Assembly (NCBI GenBank): GCA_945878865.1
Contig: CAMCUD010000008.1
Location: 62,001 to 126,000 of the forward strand
Origin: Bifidobacterium breve
GTDB taxonomy: Bacteria > Actinomycetota > Thermoleophilia > Solirubrobacterales > Solirubrobacteraceae
Length of the DNA stretch: 64,000 bases
Direction of reading: 5' to 3'
The position numbers and the translations under genes were made by a program. This document shows positions 8,994 through 17,198 of this stretch, in pieces; position 1 is the stretch's first letter; each line of letters starts with the position of its first letter. Under the pieces are notes generated by a model, which saw only the letters and a program-made list of their open reading frames with translations, did no database searches and was not told the DNA's origin.

Positions 8994-9842
8994 CTACGCC
9001 GCGGATTCCTCGACGTACGCCAGGGCGCGATTCGTCAGCGCCGTGAGCGCGGGCGCGGGCTCCTCGACGGCCATCGGCCGGTCGCGCAGCAGCGCGTCGA
9101 GCTCCTCGCCGAGCGTGGCGTCAGCCCGTGCCGCCAGCCGCGCCGCCACCTCCGCTGCGCGCCTCGTGGTCCGCGGATCGATCGTCCAGAGCGCCTCGAA
9201 CCTCCGCGTCAGGTCGTCCTCGTCGCCGGGTTCGGTGATCCCGGGCTGCTCCCAGGCCAGCAGGCACGCCGCGTAGCCGGGCGCGTCCACGATGACGGCC
9301 CATTCGTTGCCGAGCGCGTCGGCTTCGGCGATCGGCACCTCGACCGGGCCCCCAGCAGGACGTCGCAGCTCGGGAAAGTCGGCGAAGACGACCGCCGCGT
9401 CGGCGAGCTGGGCCATCCGCCGGTACCGCGGCTCGACCGAACGGTAGAACGGGTCGCGCTGGAAGGCGCCGAAGACCACGGGCGCCGCGGCGCGCGCGAT
9501 GACCTCGTGCTCGATCGCGCGGCTCAGCGCGATGAGCGTGGACTTGCGCAGCACCTGCGGGCGGATCCCGGGCTCGGACGCCGCGACCGCCGCGTAGATC
9601 GACGGCCGGTCGGTGGCCGCCCCGGACTCCCGGGCGCGCTCGATCGCAGCGGCGACGGAGAGACCGCGGTGGCGGTAGGCGATGACGCGGCGCAGGGCTT
9701 CGACGTCTTCGGCCGAATACTTGCGGTAGCCCGACGCCGTCCGCGCGGGCTCCGGAAAGCCGAAGCGCTGCTCCCACATGCGGATGGTCCCGGCCGCGAT
9801 GCCGGTCTGTTCGGCCACATCCTTGATGGCAAGTCCGCTCAT
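8994..9842 (-). CDS. MerR-family regulator with C-terminal DICT sensory domain
   Basis: A 282-residue transcription factor. The N-terminal winged helix-turn-helix is typical MerR (AIKDVAEQTGIAAGTIRMWEQRFGFPEP, then GYRKYSAEDVEALRRV). Residues about 105-260 form a DICT-type sensory domain (VLRKSTLIALSRAIEHEV, FGAFQRDPFYRSVEPRYRRMA), a family linked to light/redox or nucleotide signalling, with unknown ligand here. TAGGTT lies 7 nt before the ATG, implying a leaderless mRNA. An inverted repeat overlaps that hexamer, suggesting autoregulation. The gene is divergent from the NmrA-like NAD(P)-binding gene, a possible target. Confidence 0.85.
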   Translation of the reverse strand: MSGLAIKDVAEQTGIAAGTIRMWEQRFGFPEPARTASGYRKYSAEDVEALRRVIAYRHRGLSVAAAIERARESGAATDRPSIYAAVAASEPGIRPQVLRKSTLIALSRAIEHEVIARAAAPVVFGAFQRDPFYRSVEPRYRRMAQLADAAVVFADFPELRRPAGGPVEVPIAEADALGNEWAVIVDAPGYAACLLAWEQPGITEPGDEDDLTRRFEALWTIDPRTTRRAAEVAARLAARADATLGEELDALLRDRPMAVEEPAPALTALTNRALAYVEESAA

Positions 9843-9843
9843 A

Positions 9844-9865
9844 GTGTTGAACCTATCTTCGACAC
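9844..9865. promoter_or_regulatory. Candidate MerR operator
   Basis: The inverted repeat GTGTTGAA-N6-TTCGACAC (one mismatch) directly abuts the merR start codon and covers the predicted -10 hexamer (9850-9855). Its position fits autorepression and control of the divergent gene at 9960. Confidence 0.5.
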
Positions 9866-9959
9866 AACGTAGAAGGATTCCTCGTGGGGTTCGCGACGCA
9901 TACGTGCGCCGCGGCCGAATGGGTCAATCGCCGGCGCGCCGGGGTACGTACCCCCTCCA

Positions 9960-10847
9960 ATGGACCCCGTTCTCGTCTTCGGCGCCACCGGCGCGATCGG
10001 CCGCAGGCTCGTCACCGCGCTGCTGGCCGACCACCACGACGTCCGCGCGCTCGTGCGCGACCCCGGCCGCGCCGACCTTCCCCCCGAGGTCGACGTCGTC
10101 CGCGGCGACGTCCTGACCGGCGAGGGCGTCGACGACGCGCTGCGCGGCGTGGGCTGCGTCTACTACCTCGTGCACTCCATGGGGCGCGGCAGCGGCCCCT
10201 CGGACGACTTCGCCGACCGCGACCGCCGCGCCGCCGAGCTCGTCGGTGAGGCCGCCGCACGCGCGGGCGTGCAGCGGCTCGTCTACCTCGGCGGCCTGGA
10301 GGCCGACGGCGCCGATTCCGAGCACCTGCGCAGCCGCCGCGAGGTCGCCGACATTCTCGCCCGCCATGTGTCCGGCACGGTGCACGCGCGCGCCGCGATG
10401 GTCATCGGGCCGGAGAGCGCGTCGTTCGTCATGCTCGAGACCCTCGTGCGGCGGCTGCCGGCGATGATCTGCCCGCGGTGGGTCGACACGCGCACGCAGC
10501 CGATCGCGATGGACGACGTCGTCGCGGCGCTCGCCGCCCTGGCGGACCACCCCGGCCCGCCCGCGGAGGTGCAGCTGGGTGGCGCCGACGTCCTGACCTA
10601 CGAGGAGATGATGGAGCGGATGGCCCGCGCCCTCGGGCGGCGTCCTCCGGCGATCGTGCGCGTCCCGGTGCTGACTCCGCGCCTGTCCTCGTACTGGGTC
10701 ACGCTCATCACCCCGGTCGAGCTCGGCCTCGTCAAGCCGCTCGTCGCCGGCCTGTCCGCCGAGATGGTGGTCACCGACCCCCCGCCCGCCGGGATCAACG
10801 ACACCCCGAAGGGCTTCGACGAGGCTGTCGCGGACGCGCTCGCGTAG
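9960..10847 (+). CDS. NAD(P)H-binding atypical SDR / NmrA-like protein
   Basis: A 295-residue Rossmann-fold protein. The N-terminal nucleotide-binding motif is LVFGATGAIGRRLV. It is followed by DVVRGDVLTGEGVDDAL and the VYYLVHSMGRG segment typical of the YwnB/NmrA-like atypical SDR group. The Y-x3-K dyad of classical SDRs is replaced by the RLVYLGGLEADG region. The C-terminal half (ADVLTYEEMMERMARALGR) resembles UDP-sugar/flavin reductase-type SDRs that lack a known substrate. The transcript may be controlled by the divergent MerR-DICT protein. The next gene begins 11 nt after the stop codon. Confidence 0.83.
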   Translation: MDPVLVFGATGAIGRRLVTALLADHHDVRALVRDPGRADLPPEVDVVRGDVLTGEGVDDALRGVGCVYYLVHSMGRGSGPSDDFADRDRRAAELVGEAAARAGVQRLVYLGGLEADGADSEHLRSRREVADILARHVSGTVHARAAMVIGPESASFVMLETLVRRLPAMICPRWVDTRTQPIAMDDVVAALAALADHPGPPAEVQLGGADVLTYEEMMERMARALGRRPPAIVRVPVLTPRLSSYWVTLITPVELGLVKPLVAGLSAEMVVTDPPPAGINDTPKGFDEAVADALA

Positions 10848-10858
10848 GGTTGCGACGC

Positions 10859-11596
10859 GTGAGCGCCTTCGTCGCCATCCTCGCCGGGATCGCCGCCGCG
10901 GCGACCGCGTGGTTCGCCGGGGTCCGCCGGATCCTCAACCGGTCCAAGCAGGTCGCCCGGGCCGTGATCGTCGATCCCGACGAGCACACCACCATCGACG
11001 CCGACGGCGCCGTGCGGTCCATCCAGGCCGCCGACCTCACGGTGCCGATCGATGTCCTCGACGGGATCTGGTCGCCCGAGTCCCTCGAGCGGTTGGCCCG
11101 CACGTACTGGCGCTTCCTCTCCCGGTGCACCCTCGGCCTCATCCAGGTGCGCTACCGCGAGGACGGACGCGACGTCGTCTTCCTCGCTCGCCCGTTCGTG
11201 CTGCTGAGCTTCCACAAGCCCGAGTACGAGATGCGCGCCGACCGCGGCATCGTGCGCTGGCGCATCGCCCGGGGCGTCCTCGTCGCGCGCAAGGGCCACG
11301 ACGCCGACGGCTATCTCGAGATCGACGTCACCCGCCGCCGGTGCGACGACCCGGCGTTCGGGCTCGTCCACGTCGAGGTGGAGGTCGCGAACTTCTACCC
11401 GTCGCTGGCCTCCGGGATCGCGACGTGGTTCTACACGAACACCCAGTCGCGGATCCACGTGATCGTCACCCACGGGTTCCTGCGCTCGCTGGCCCGCGGG
11501 GACCTCGCCGAGAGCCGCGTCGGCGCGCTGCGTTCCATCGAGGACGTGCCGGACCCGCGCCCCGAACGCCGCGCCCAGGAACCGGCCGCGAGCTAG
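10859..11596 (+). CDS. Membrane-anchored protein of unknown function
   Basis: I do not recognise a family. The 245-residue product has one N-terminal hydrophobic helix (residues 2-20, AFVAILAGIAAAATAWFAGV). A soluble domain of mixed alpha/beta character follows, with conserved-looking aromatic clusters such as PFVLLSFHKPEYEMR, GIVRWRIARG and NFYPSLASGIATWFYTNTQSRIHV. The C-terminus is charged and disordered. The start is GTG. TAGGGT (10845-10850) overlaps the stop codon of the preceding gene and sits 8 nt before the GTG, so this gene may have its own leaderless promoter inside the SDR gene end. Co-occurrence with the SDR suggests a shared lipid or membrane role, which is inference only. Confidence 0.72.
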   Translation: MSAFVAILAGIAAAATAWFAGVRRILNRSKQVARAVIVDPDEHTTIDADGAVRSIQAADLTVPIDVLDGIWSPESLERLARTYWRFLSRCTLGLIQVRYREDGRDVVFLARPFVLLSFHKPEYEMRADRGIVRWRIARGVLVARKGHDADGYLEIDVTRRRCDDPAFGLVHVEVEVANFYPSLASGIATWFYTNTQSRIHVIVTHGFLRSLARGDLAESRVGALRSIEDVPDPRPERRAQEPAAS

Positions 11597-11646
11597 CCCG
11601 AACCGGATTCGCCCGGACGGCGTTCCGATCTGCGAGATTCCCCGGC

Positions 11647-12570
11647 ATGGGTCTCACCTCCTTCTCCGGGCGCAAGGTCTTCATCACGGGCGCCGCCAGC
11701 GGCATCGGCCGCGCGACGGCGATCGCCGTCGCCGCTGAGGGCGGCATCGTCTTCCTCACCGACATCCAGGACGTCGGTCTGGAGAAGACCGCGCGGGACA
11801 TCGAGGCCGCCGGCGGCCGCGTCGCCCATCGCCGCGCGCTCGACCTCGTCGACCACGAGGCGGTCGTCGCCCTCGCCGAGGAGCTGCACGCCGAGCACGG
11901 CCCGATGGACGTCGTCATGAACGTCGCCGGCATCTCCACCTGGGGTCTGGTCGAGCGGCTGCGCCACGAGGACTGGCGGCGCACCGTCGACATCGACCTC
12001 ATGGGCCCGATCCACGTCATCGAGGCGTTCGTGCCGGCGATGATCGAGGGCGGGCGCGGCGGGCACCTCGTGAATGTGTCCTCGGCCGCCGGCCTGTTCG
12101 GCCTGCCGTGGCACGCGCCCTACAGCGCGGCGAAGTTCGGCCTGCGCGGCGTCTCGGAGGTGCTGCGCTTCGACCTGCGCCGCCACGGCATCGAGGTCCA
12201 CCTCGTCTGCCCGGGCGGGGTCGACACGCCGCTCGTCGGCACGGTCGACATCGTCGGCATCGACCGCGACCACCCGGAGGTCAAGAAGTTCTCCGGGCGC
12301 TTCCAGAAGCACGCCGTGTCCCCGGAGAGCGTCGCCTCGTCGATCCTCGACGGCGTGCGCAAGGGCCGCTACCTCGTCTTCACGTCACGCGACATCCAGG
12401 CGCTGCACTGGGTGCAGCGCTACGTCCCGCCGCTCTACGCGCTGATCATGCGCCTGGCCAACGACAAGTTCTTCGCCGTCGGCCGGCAGGCGATGCTCCC
12501 GAAGCAGGAGATCAGCCGTAGCGCTCCCCCGTCACCGCGCGCAGCTTCGCGCGATCGTGACGCGCGATGA
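11647..12570 (+). CDS. Short-chain dehydrogenase/reductase
   Basis: A 307-residue classical SDR. The NAD(P) motif is TGAASGIG (residues 15-22), NVAG follows, catalytic Ser is in NVSSAAG, and the catalytic Tyr/Lys pair is in YSAAKFG. The extended C-terminus (VQRYVPPLYALIMRLANDKFF) is typical of mycobacterial-type SDRs acting on lipids or steroids. The substrate is unknown. The last 59 nt overlap the convergent glpX gene, so the final Ser/Pro/Arg-rich tail ([16 protein letters not shown]) is encoded antisense to the GlpX C-terminus and is probably not conserved. Confidence 0.88.
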   Translation: MGLTSFSGRKVFITGAASGIGRATAIAVAAEGGIVFLTDIQDVGLEKTARDIEAAGGRVAHRRALDLVDHEAVVALAEELHAEHGPMDVVMNVAGISTWGLVERLRHEDWRRTVDIDLMGPIHVIEAFVPAMIEGGRGGHLVNVSSAAGLFGLPWHAPYSAAKFGLRGVSEVLRFDLRRHGIEVHLVCPGGVDTPLVGTVDIVGIDRDHPEVKKFSGRFQKHAVSPESVASSILDGVRKGRYLVFTSRDIQALHWVQRYVPPLYALIMRLANDKFFAVGRQAMLPKQEISRSAPPSPRAASRDRDAR

Positions 12571-13537
12571 CGCGGCGCGACGTGCCCGACCGTGAGCGCA
12601 TGATGAGCGACTCGGTCGTGGCCGCCGTGCCCGGGTAGCGCACGCCCTGCAGGACATCGCCGTCGGTCACGCCGGTGGCGCTGAAGAAGCAGTCGTCCGA
12701 GGCGATGAGGTCGTCGGCGGTGAGCTGCTTGTCGAGGTCGTAGCCGGCCTCGAGCGCGCGCTCGCGCTCGTCGGTGCCCTCGCGCGGCCACAGGCGGCCG
12801 ACGATCGAGCCGCCGAGGCACTTCACCGCCGCGGCGGAGATGACGCCCTCAGGCGTGCCGCCGACGCCCCAGAGGAAGTCGACGGGCGAGGAGTCCTCGA
12901 CGGCGAGCAGCACGGCGGAGACGTCGCCGTCGGTGATGAGGCGGACGCGGGCACCGGCCTCGCGGATCTCGCGGATCCCCTCCTCGTGGCGCGGGCGGTC
13001 CAGGACGACGGCCATGACGTCGCCGACGGGCACGCCGCGGCGGGTGGCGATCAGGCGGACCGTCTCACCGAGCGGGCGGTCGAGGTCGAGCAGGTCGGCG
13101 ATCTCCGGGCCGCCGGCGAGCTTCTCCATGTAGACGCAGGGGCCCGGATCGAACATCGAGCCGCGCTCGGCCAGCGCGATGACGCTGATCGCGCTCGGCA
13201 TGCCCAGCGCGCAGAGGCGCGTGCCTTCGAGCGGGTCCACGGCGATGTCCAGCGCCGGGCCGCTGCCGTCGCCGATGGTCTCGCCGTTGTAGAGCATGGG
13301 CGCCTCGTCCTTCTCGCCCTCGCCGATGACGACGGTGCCGTCCATCTGCACGGTGTCGAGGACGAGCCGCATCGCGTCGACGGCCGCCTGGTCGGCGGCC
13401 TCCTTGTCGCCCTTGCCGACCCAGCGCGCGCACGCCAGGGCCGCCGCCTCCGTCACGCGCACGAGCTCGAGCGCGAGGTTGCGATCGGGCTTCGAAGGAT
13501 CTGGCTGCTGGAGGACCTGATGCTCGGGCGTGCTCAT
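12512..13537 (-). CDS. glpX: Class II fructose-1,6-bisphosphatase GlpX
   Basis: A 341-residue metal-dependent phosphatase converting fructose-1,6-bisphosphate to fructose-6-phosphate in gluconeogenesis. Metal and substrate motifs are intact: [27 protein letters not shown] and [10 protein letters not shown]. The GFGxGD-type C-terminal domain ends with [16 protein letters not shown]. The length is normal. TAGGCT lies 7 nt before the ATG (13545-13550), again fitting a leaderless transcript. It is probably the only FBPase in this neighbourhood and complements the sugar operon at 15.5-23.5 kb. Confidence 0.95.
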   Translation of the reverse strand: MSTPEHQVLQQPDPSKPDRNLALELVRVTEAAALACARWVGKGDKEAADQAAVDAMRLVLDTVQMDGTVVIGEGEKDEAPMLYNGETIGDGSGPALDIAVDPLEGTRLCALGMPSAISVIALAERGSMFDPGPCVYMEKLAGGPEIADLLDLDRPLGETVRLIATRRGVPVGDVMAVVLDRPRHEEGIREIREAGARVRLITDGDVSAVLLAVEDSSPVDFLWGVGGTPEGVISAAAVKCLGGSIVGRLWPREGTDERERALEAGYDLDKQLTADDLIASDDCFFSATGVTDGDVLQGVRYPGTAATTESLIMRSRSGTSRRVIARHDRAKLRAVTGERYG

Positions 13538-13565
13538 GCGCCGGAGCCTACCCAGGCGCGCCCGG

Positions 13566-13979
13566 TCAGGCGTGCTCGGCGGAGACCGAGTCGGCGATCG
13601 CGATGAGATCCTCGAGCGCCCACGGACCCTGGCCGGTGAGGCGCAGGTACAGCCCGTCCTCGGACCAGCTCAGCTCGTGCACCGGCCGCAGCGACGGGTC
13701 GGCGTCCTCCAGGGGCGTGCTGCGGTGCGCGTAGCGGCCCATCGCCACCGGCTCGCCGAGCGGCCGATCCGGTGGAGGCGCGGTGCCCGCGTACAGCGCG
13801 AGGCGCCCGGGGTTGCCGTTGCGCGTGTCGTCGAGGTTCCACGCGATCTCCACGGCGTAGGACCCGAGGGCCAGCACATCGACCCAGCGGGCAAGCGGGA
13901 GCGGGACGCGCGGCAGCGGCACGGGCCGGCCCAGATGCGCATCCGCCGCGCCGATCCCCTCCAGCGGCTCGCGGTCCAT
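13566..13979 (-). CDS. Hypothetical 137-residue protein
   Basis: I do not recognise the family. The soluble protein is rich in Pro, Leu and Asp, starts MDREPLEGIGAADAHLGRP, and ends with HELSWSEDGLYLRLTGQGPWALEDLIAIADSV. The end resembles the closing beta-strands and helix of a small alpha/beta sandwich. There are no cysteines, signal peptide or membrane segments. TAGAGT 8 nt upstream of the ATG supports an independent leaderless promoter. It lies between glpX and the SRPBCC/SDR operon on the same strand. Confidence 0.65.
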   Translation of the reverse strand: MDREPLEGIGAADAHLGRPVPLPRVPLPLARWVDVLALGSYAVEIAWNLDDTRNGNPGRLALYAGTAPPPDRPLGEPVAMGRYAHRSTPLEDADPSLRPVHELSWSEDGLYLRLTGQGPWALEDLIAIADSVSAEHA

Positions 13980-14020
13980 GCGCGGCGACTCTACGGCCGC
14001 CCGGGGCGGCGCGCGCCGGT

Positions 14021-14455
14021 TCAGCGCGCCGGCAGCGTGGCGCGCAGCCCCTCCAGCGCCCGGTCGCCGACGCGGCCGAACGCGAGCTTGAGCAGCGGAT
14101 CGCCGAGCTTCAGCGGCCCCTTCAGGGACAGGTCGGCGTCGTACGTGATCTTCGTGCCGTCGCCGTCGGGCTCGGTCGTGATGCGGTCGAGCGACACGAC
14201 GGTGGCGTTCTCCCCCCGCAGGGTGATGGCGTGCGGCGCCTCGTACTCGACGACCTCGTAGGTCAGCGCGTTCTCGCGTCCCAGGAACGACGCGACGAGG
14301 TCGAACGTCGTCCCCACCCCGATCGTGCCGTTCCCGTTGCGCGTGGCGCGCACGACACCCGGGTCCCACTCCTCGGTCGTGCTGAAGTCGGCGAGGTACG
14401 CGAAGACGTCCTCGACGGGGCGGTCGGCGTGCAGGGTGGCGGTGTACCGGGCCAT
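14021..14455 (-). CDS. SRPBCC-family (START/polyketide cyclase-like) protein
   Basis: A 144-residue helix-grip protein. It opens with the beta-strand MARYTATLHADRPVEDVFAYLADFSTTEEWDPGV, diagnostic of the polyketide cyclase/SRPBCC family, and ends with the long C-terminal helix (LKLAFGRVGDRALEGLRATL). Such proteins bind small hydrophobic ligands. The start codon directly follows the stop codon of the SDR gene (TGAATG), so the two are translationally coupled and probably act on a common hydrophobic metabolite. Confidence 0.85.
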   Translation of the reverse strand: MARYTATLHADRPVEDVFAYLADFSTTEEWDPGVVRATRNGNGTIGVGTTFDLVASFLGRENALTYEVVEYEAPHAITLRGENATVVSLDRITTEPDGDGTKITYDADLSLKGPLKLGDPLLKLAFGRVGDRALEGLRATLPAR

Positions 14456-15403
14456 TCAGTGCTCCTCGGGGTCGAGTCCGGCAAGGCGCGTGCACGTGTC
14501 CCACAGCAGGCGGCGGTCCTCCGCGGACTCCTTCGTCCACGGCACGCGATGGGTAGGGCGCTCCCGGCGGTCGTGCCAGAAGCGGCCCGTGACGCGGCGC
14601 GGCGCGTCGGCGGCGCCGAGCCAGACGATCGTGTCGGCGCCCGCGTCGGCGTCGCGCAGGAACGGGCCGGTGACCTTGCTGAACGTCGGCAGCGCGTCCT
14701 GCACGCCGGGCGTGTCGACCCAGCCGGGATGCATGCTGTGCACGACGATGCCGCGCTCGTGCAGGCGCTCGGCCCACAGCTCGGTGAGGATCACCTCGGC
14801 GCGCTTGGTCTGCGCGTACTGCTTGACGCCGTCGAAGTCGCGCCGCTCGGCCTGCAGGTCGGCGACGTCGAGCTTCGCCGTGTACATGCCGCCCGAGGAC
14901 ACGTTGATGACCCGCGCGGGCGCGCTGGCGGCCATGAGGTCGACGAGCAGGGCGGTCAGCAGGAACGGGCCGACGACGTTCGTGGCGACGGTCAGCTCGA
15001 TGCCGTCCTGCGTTTCCGTGCGCTCGGGCGGCAGGACGCCGGCGTTGTGGACGAGGACGTCGAGCCGCTGCTCGCGCGCGGCGAAGTCCTCGGCGAACGC
15101 GCGCACGGACCTCAGGTCGGAGATGTCGCACAGCTCGACGGCGACCTGCGCGCCCGGCACCGCCTCGCGCACCGCCGCCGCGGCCTTCTCGCCCCGCTCG
15201 GCGTTGCGCACGAGCAGCCGGACGTCGGCGCCCAGCCGCGCGAAGCCCTCGGCGGCGGCCAGGCCGATGCCGCCGGTGGCACCGGTGACCGCCGCGACCT
15301 CGCCGTCCATCCGCGGGAGGTCGTCGAAGCCGCGGGCGCGCAGGCGGTAGCCGACGCTGGTGTAGCCGCCGACGACGGTGCGATCGAGAAGCGTGTCGAG
15401 CAT
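14456..15403 (-). CDS. SDR-family oxidoreductase (retinol dehydrogenase-like)
   Basis: A 315-residue SDR. An N-terminal extension (MLDTLLDRTVVGGYTSVGYRL) precedes TGATGGIG, VLVHNAGVL, catalytic Ser in NVSSGG and YAQTKRA as the Tyr-x3-Lys pair, then HPGWVDTPGV. The layout matches the RDH/WWOX-like group of SDRs that often act on membrane-associated lipids. It is first in a two-gene operon with the SRPBCC protein. The upstream region shared with the sugar operon carries two inverted repeats. Confidence 0.87.
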   Translation of the reverse strand: MLDTLLDRTVVGGYTSVGYRLRARGFDDLPRMDGEVAAVTGATGGIGLAAAEGFARLGADVRLLVRNAERGEKAAAAVREAVPGAQVAVELCDISDLRSVRAFAEDFAAREQRLDVLVHNAGVLPPERTETQDGIELTVATNVVGPFLLTALLVDLMAASAPARVINVSSGGMYTAKLDVADLQAERRDFDGVKQYAQTKRAEVILTELWAERLHERGIVVHSMHPGWVDTPGVQDALPTFSKVTGPFLRDADAGADTIVWLGAADAPRRVTGRFWHDRRERPTHRVPWTKESAEDRRLLWDTCTRLAGLDPEEH

Positions 15404-15417
15404 GTGCCAGAGGTACG

Positions 15418-15483
15418 GGCGAACCCGCCCTCACGGTTCGCCGTGGCGGTTTAAGCAGGTATATGACGACAAACTCGCCACGG
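15418..15483. promoter_or_regulatory. Two adjacent inverted repeats in the SDR/sugar-operon divergent region
   Basis: Repeat 1 is GGCGAACC-N9-GGTTCGCC (15418-15442), perfect. Repeat 2 is CCGTGGCG (15441-15448) paired with CGCCACGG (15476-15483), perfect 8-bp arms extended by GTTT/AAAC with one bulge. They share two bases and fill most of the 120 bp between the divergent starts. Candidate operators or hairpins; no adjacent regulator gene is present. Confidence 0.5.
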
Positions 15484-15523
15484 CGCGGCGCCTTCCCCCG
15501 GACGCGGGGCTAGATTGCCCGAC

Positions 15524-16267
15524 GTGGCCCCGGCCCCGCCCGCGTTCACCCTGCGCCGCCTGCTCCCCGAGGCCGAGGCCGGGCCCGTCGACGCCCGCGC
15601 GCTCTACGCCGGCGTCGACTTCGCCGCGCTGGCGCCCGACGACCGCCCCTACGTCGTCGTGAACATGATCCTGTCGGCCGACGGGCACGCCACCCACGAG
15701 GGACAGTCCGGCGGCCTGGCCAAGGACCGGTCGGACCGCACTGTGTTCCTCGCGCTGCGCGAGCAGGTCGACGCGGTGCTCGCGGGGACCGGGACCATCG
15801 GCGCCGAGGGCTACCGCCGGCTCATCCCCGAGCCAGAGCGGCGCGAGCGGCGTGCCGCGAACGGCCTGGCCCCCGACCCGCTGGCGGTGATCATGAGCCG
15901 ATCGGGCAACCTCCCCGACGCCCCGCTGCTCACCGACCCCGAGCAGCCACGGGCCGTCTACGCCGGCGACGAGGCCGACCCCCTCGCAGCGATGCGCGAC
16001 CTGCGCACGCGCCACGGGATCCGCTCCCTGCTGTGCGAGGGCGGGCCGGCCCTCAATCGCGCGCTGCTGGCCGCCGGGGTCGTCGACGAGTACCTCCTGA
16101 GCTTCTCCCCCCTGCTCGTCGGCGGCGCGGGGGCGCCGGCCGTCGCCGGGAACCCGCTGGACGAGGCGGTGTCCATGGACCTCATGTCGATGTCGGAGTA
16201 CCTGGGAACCCTCTTTCTGCGCTACCGGATCGCCCCGCCGTCTGGGAGGCTTCCCGCCCATGGCTGA
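15524..16267 (+). CDS. RibD C-terminal / dihydrofolate reductase-family pyrimidine reductase-like protein
   Basis: A 247-residue member of the RibD_C/DHFR-like family. Visible motifs are RPYVVVNMILSADGHATH, GQVDAVLAGTGTIGAEGYR-like strand-turns, LLCEGGPALNRALLAAGVVDEYLLSFSPLLVGG and the NADPH-binding EGGP. In riboflavin synthesis RibD_C reduces the ribosylamino-pyrimidine, but no rib genes are near, so the substrate is open. TAGATT (15511-15516) lies 7 nt before GTG 15524, which favours that GTG over the upstream TTG at 15515. It is first in the eight-gene sugar operon and overlaps the ROK gene by 8 nt. Confidence 0.82.
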   Translation: MAPAPPAFTLRRLLPEAEAGPVDARALYAGVDFAALAPDDRPYVVVNMILSADGHATHEGQSGGLAKDRSDRTVFLALREQVDAVLAGTGTIGAEGYRRLIPEPERRERRAANGLAPDPLAVIMSRSGNLPDAPLLTDPEQPRAVYAGDEADPLAAMRDLRTRHGIRSLLCEGGPALNRALLAAGVVDEYLLSFSPLLVGGAGAPAVAGNPLDEAVSMDLMSMSEYLGTLFLRYRIAPPSGRLPAHG

Positions 16268-17198
16268 GCGGCTCATCGGCGTCGACGTCGGCGGCACCAA
16301 GGTGTCCGTCGCGGGCATGCGCGGCGGCACGCTGGAGGAGCCCGCGCTGCAACCGACCGACACCTCCTCAGCCGACGCGCTCCTCGACCAGCTCACCGCC
16401 AGGATCAAGGCCGCGGGCGAGGCGGCGGCCGTGGGGGTGGCGATCCCGTCGATCATGGACTGGGAGGCCGGCGCCGCGCGGTTCTCCGTCAACGTCCCCC
16501 TCCAGGGCGTGCCGGTGCGTGACATCCTGCGCGAGCGCCTCGGCGTCCCCGTGTACGTCGACAACGACGCGACGTGTGCCGGCCTGGCCGAGGCCTACGA
16601 CGACGACAGCCGGCTCCTGTACCGCGACCTCGTCGCGTTCACGGTCGGGACGGGCGTGGGCGGCGGCGTCGTCATCGGCGGCCGCGTCCACCGTGGCGCG
16701 AGCGGCGCCGCGGGCGAGCTCGGCCACATGATCATCGGCCTGGACGCGGCGCACGACGTGCCGCCGGCGCGCGTGTTCCCCCAGCGCGGCTCGCTGGAGT
16801 CCCTGGCGGCCGGACGCACCCTCGACGCGATGGCGCTGCAGCACGGCCTGCGCGACGGCCCTGAGACGGTCAAGCGCGCGCAGGGCGGCGACAGCGAGGC
16901 CATCCGTCTCATCACGCTGCTCGGCCGCCGGCTCGGGCTGGGGATCGCGAACATGATCAACGCGCTGGACCCGGAGGTCGTCGTCATCGGCGGCGGCGTC
17001 TCGGCGGCAGGCGACCTGCTCATCGGCCCCGCCACCGAGGTGGCGCGCGCGTACACGATCACCGGCGGCGGCACGAAGACCGAGATCCGCCGCGCGCGGT
17101 ACGGCCGGACCGCCGGCGTGCGCGGCGCGGCGCTGCTCGCCGGACTGGAACTTGCCCACGATCGCGGCGATGACGCCACGGAGGTACTGACGGGATGA
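16260..17198 (+). CDS. ROK-family sugar kinase (probable glucokinase) lacking the zinc-binding cysteines
   Basis: A 312-residue ROK kinase, probably making glucose-6-phosphate for the Zwf reaction encoded downstream. It has the phosphate-binding DVGGTK (residues 9-14), VDNDATCAGLAE with the catalytic Asp, TVGTGVGGGVVIGG, and the C-terminal adenosine site EVVVIGGGVSAAG. The segment after GELGHMIIGL reads DAAHDVPPARVFPQRGSLE, so the usual ROK CxCGxxGC zinc motif is absent while the flanking H and E remain. Its stop codon overlaps the rpiB start (ATGA). Confidence 0.9.
   Translation: MAERLIGVDVGGTKVSVAGMRGGTLEEPALQPTDTSSADALLDQLTARIKAAGEAAAVGVAIPSIMDWEAGAARFSVNVPLQGVPVRDILRERLGVPVYVDNDATCAGLAEAYDDDSRLLYRDLVAFTVGTGVGGGVVIGGRVHRGASGAAGELGHMIIGLDAAHDVPPARVFPQRGSLESLAAGRTLDAMALQHGLRDGPETVKRAQGGDSEAIRLITLLGRRLGLGIANMINALDPEVVVIGGGVSAAGDLLIGPATEVARAYTITGGGTKTEIRRARYGRTAGVRGAALLAGLELAHDRGDDATEVLTG

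Noticed and set aside
13772-15454. 560-residue open frame on the plus strand
   Set aside because: Antisense to the SRPBCC and SDR genes; Arg/Ala/Gly-rich with no motif.
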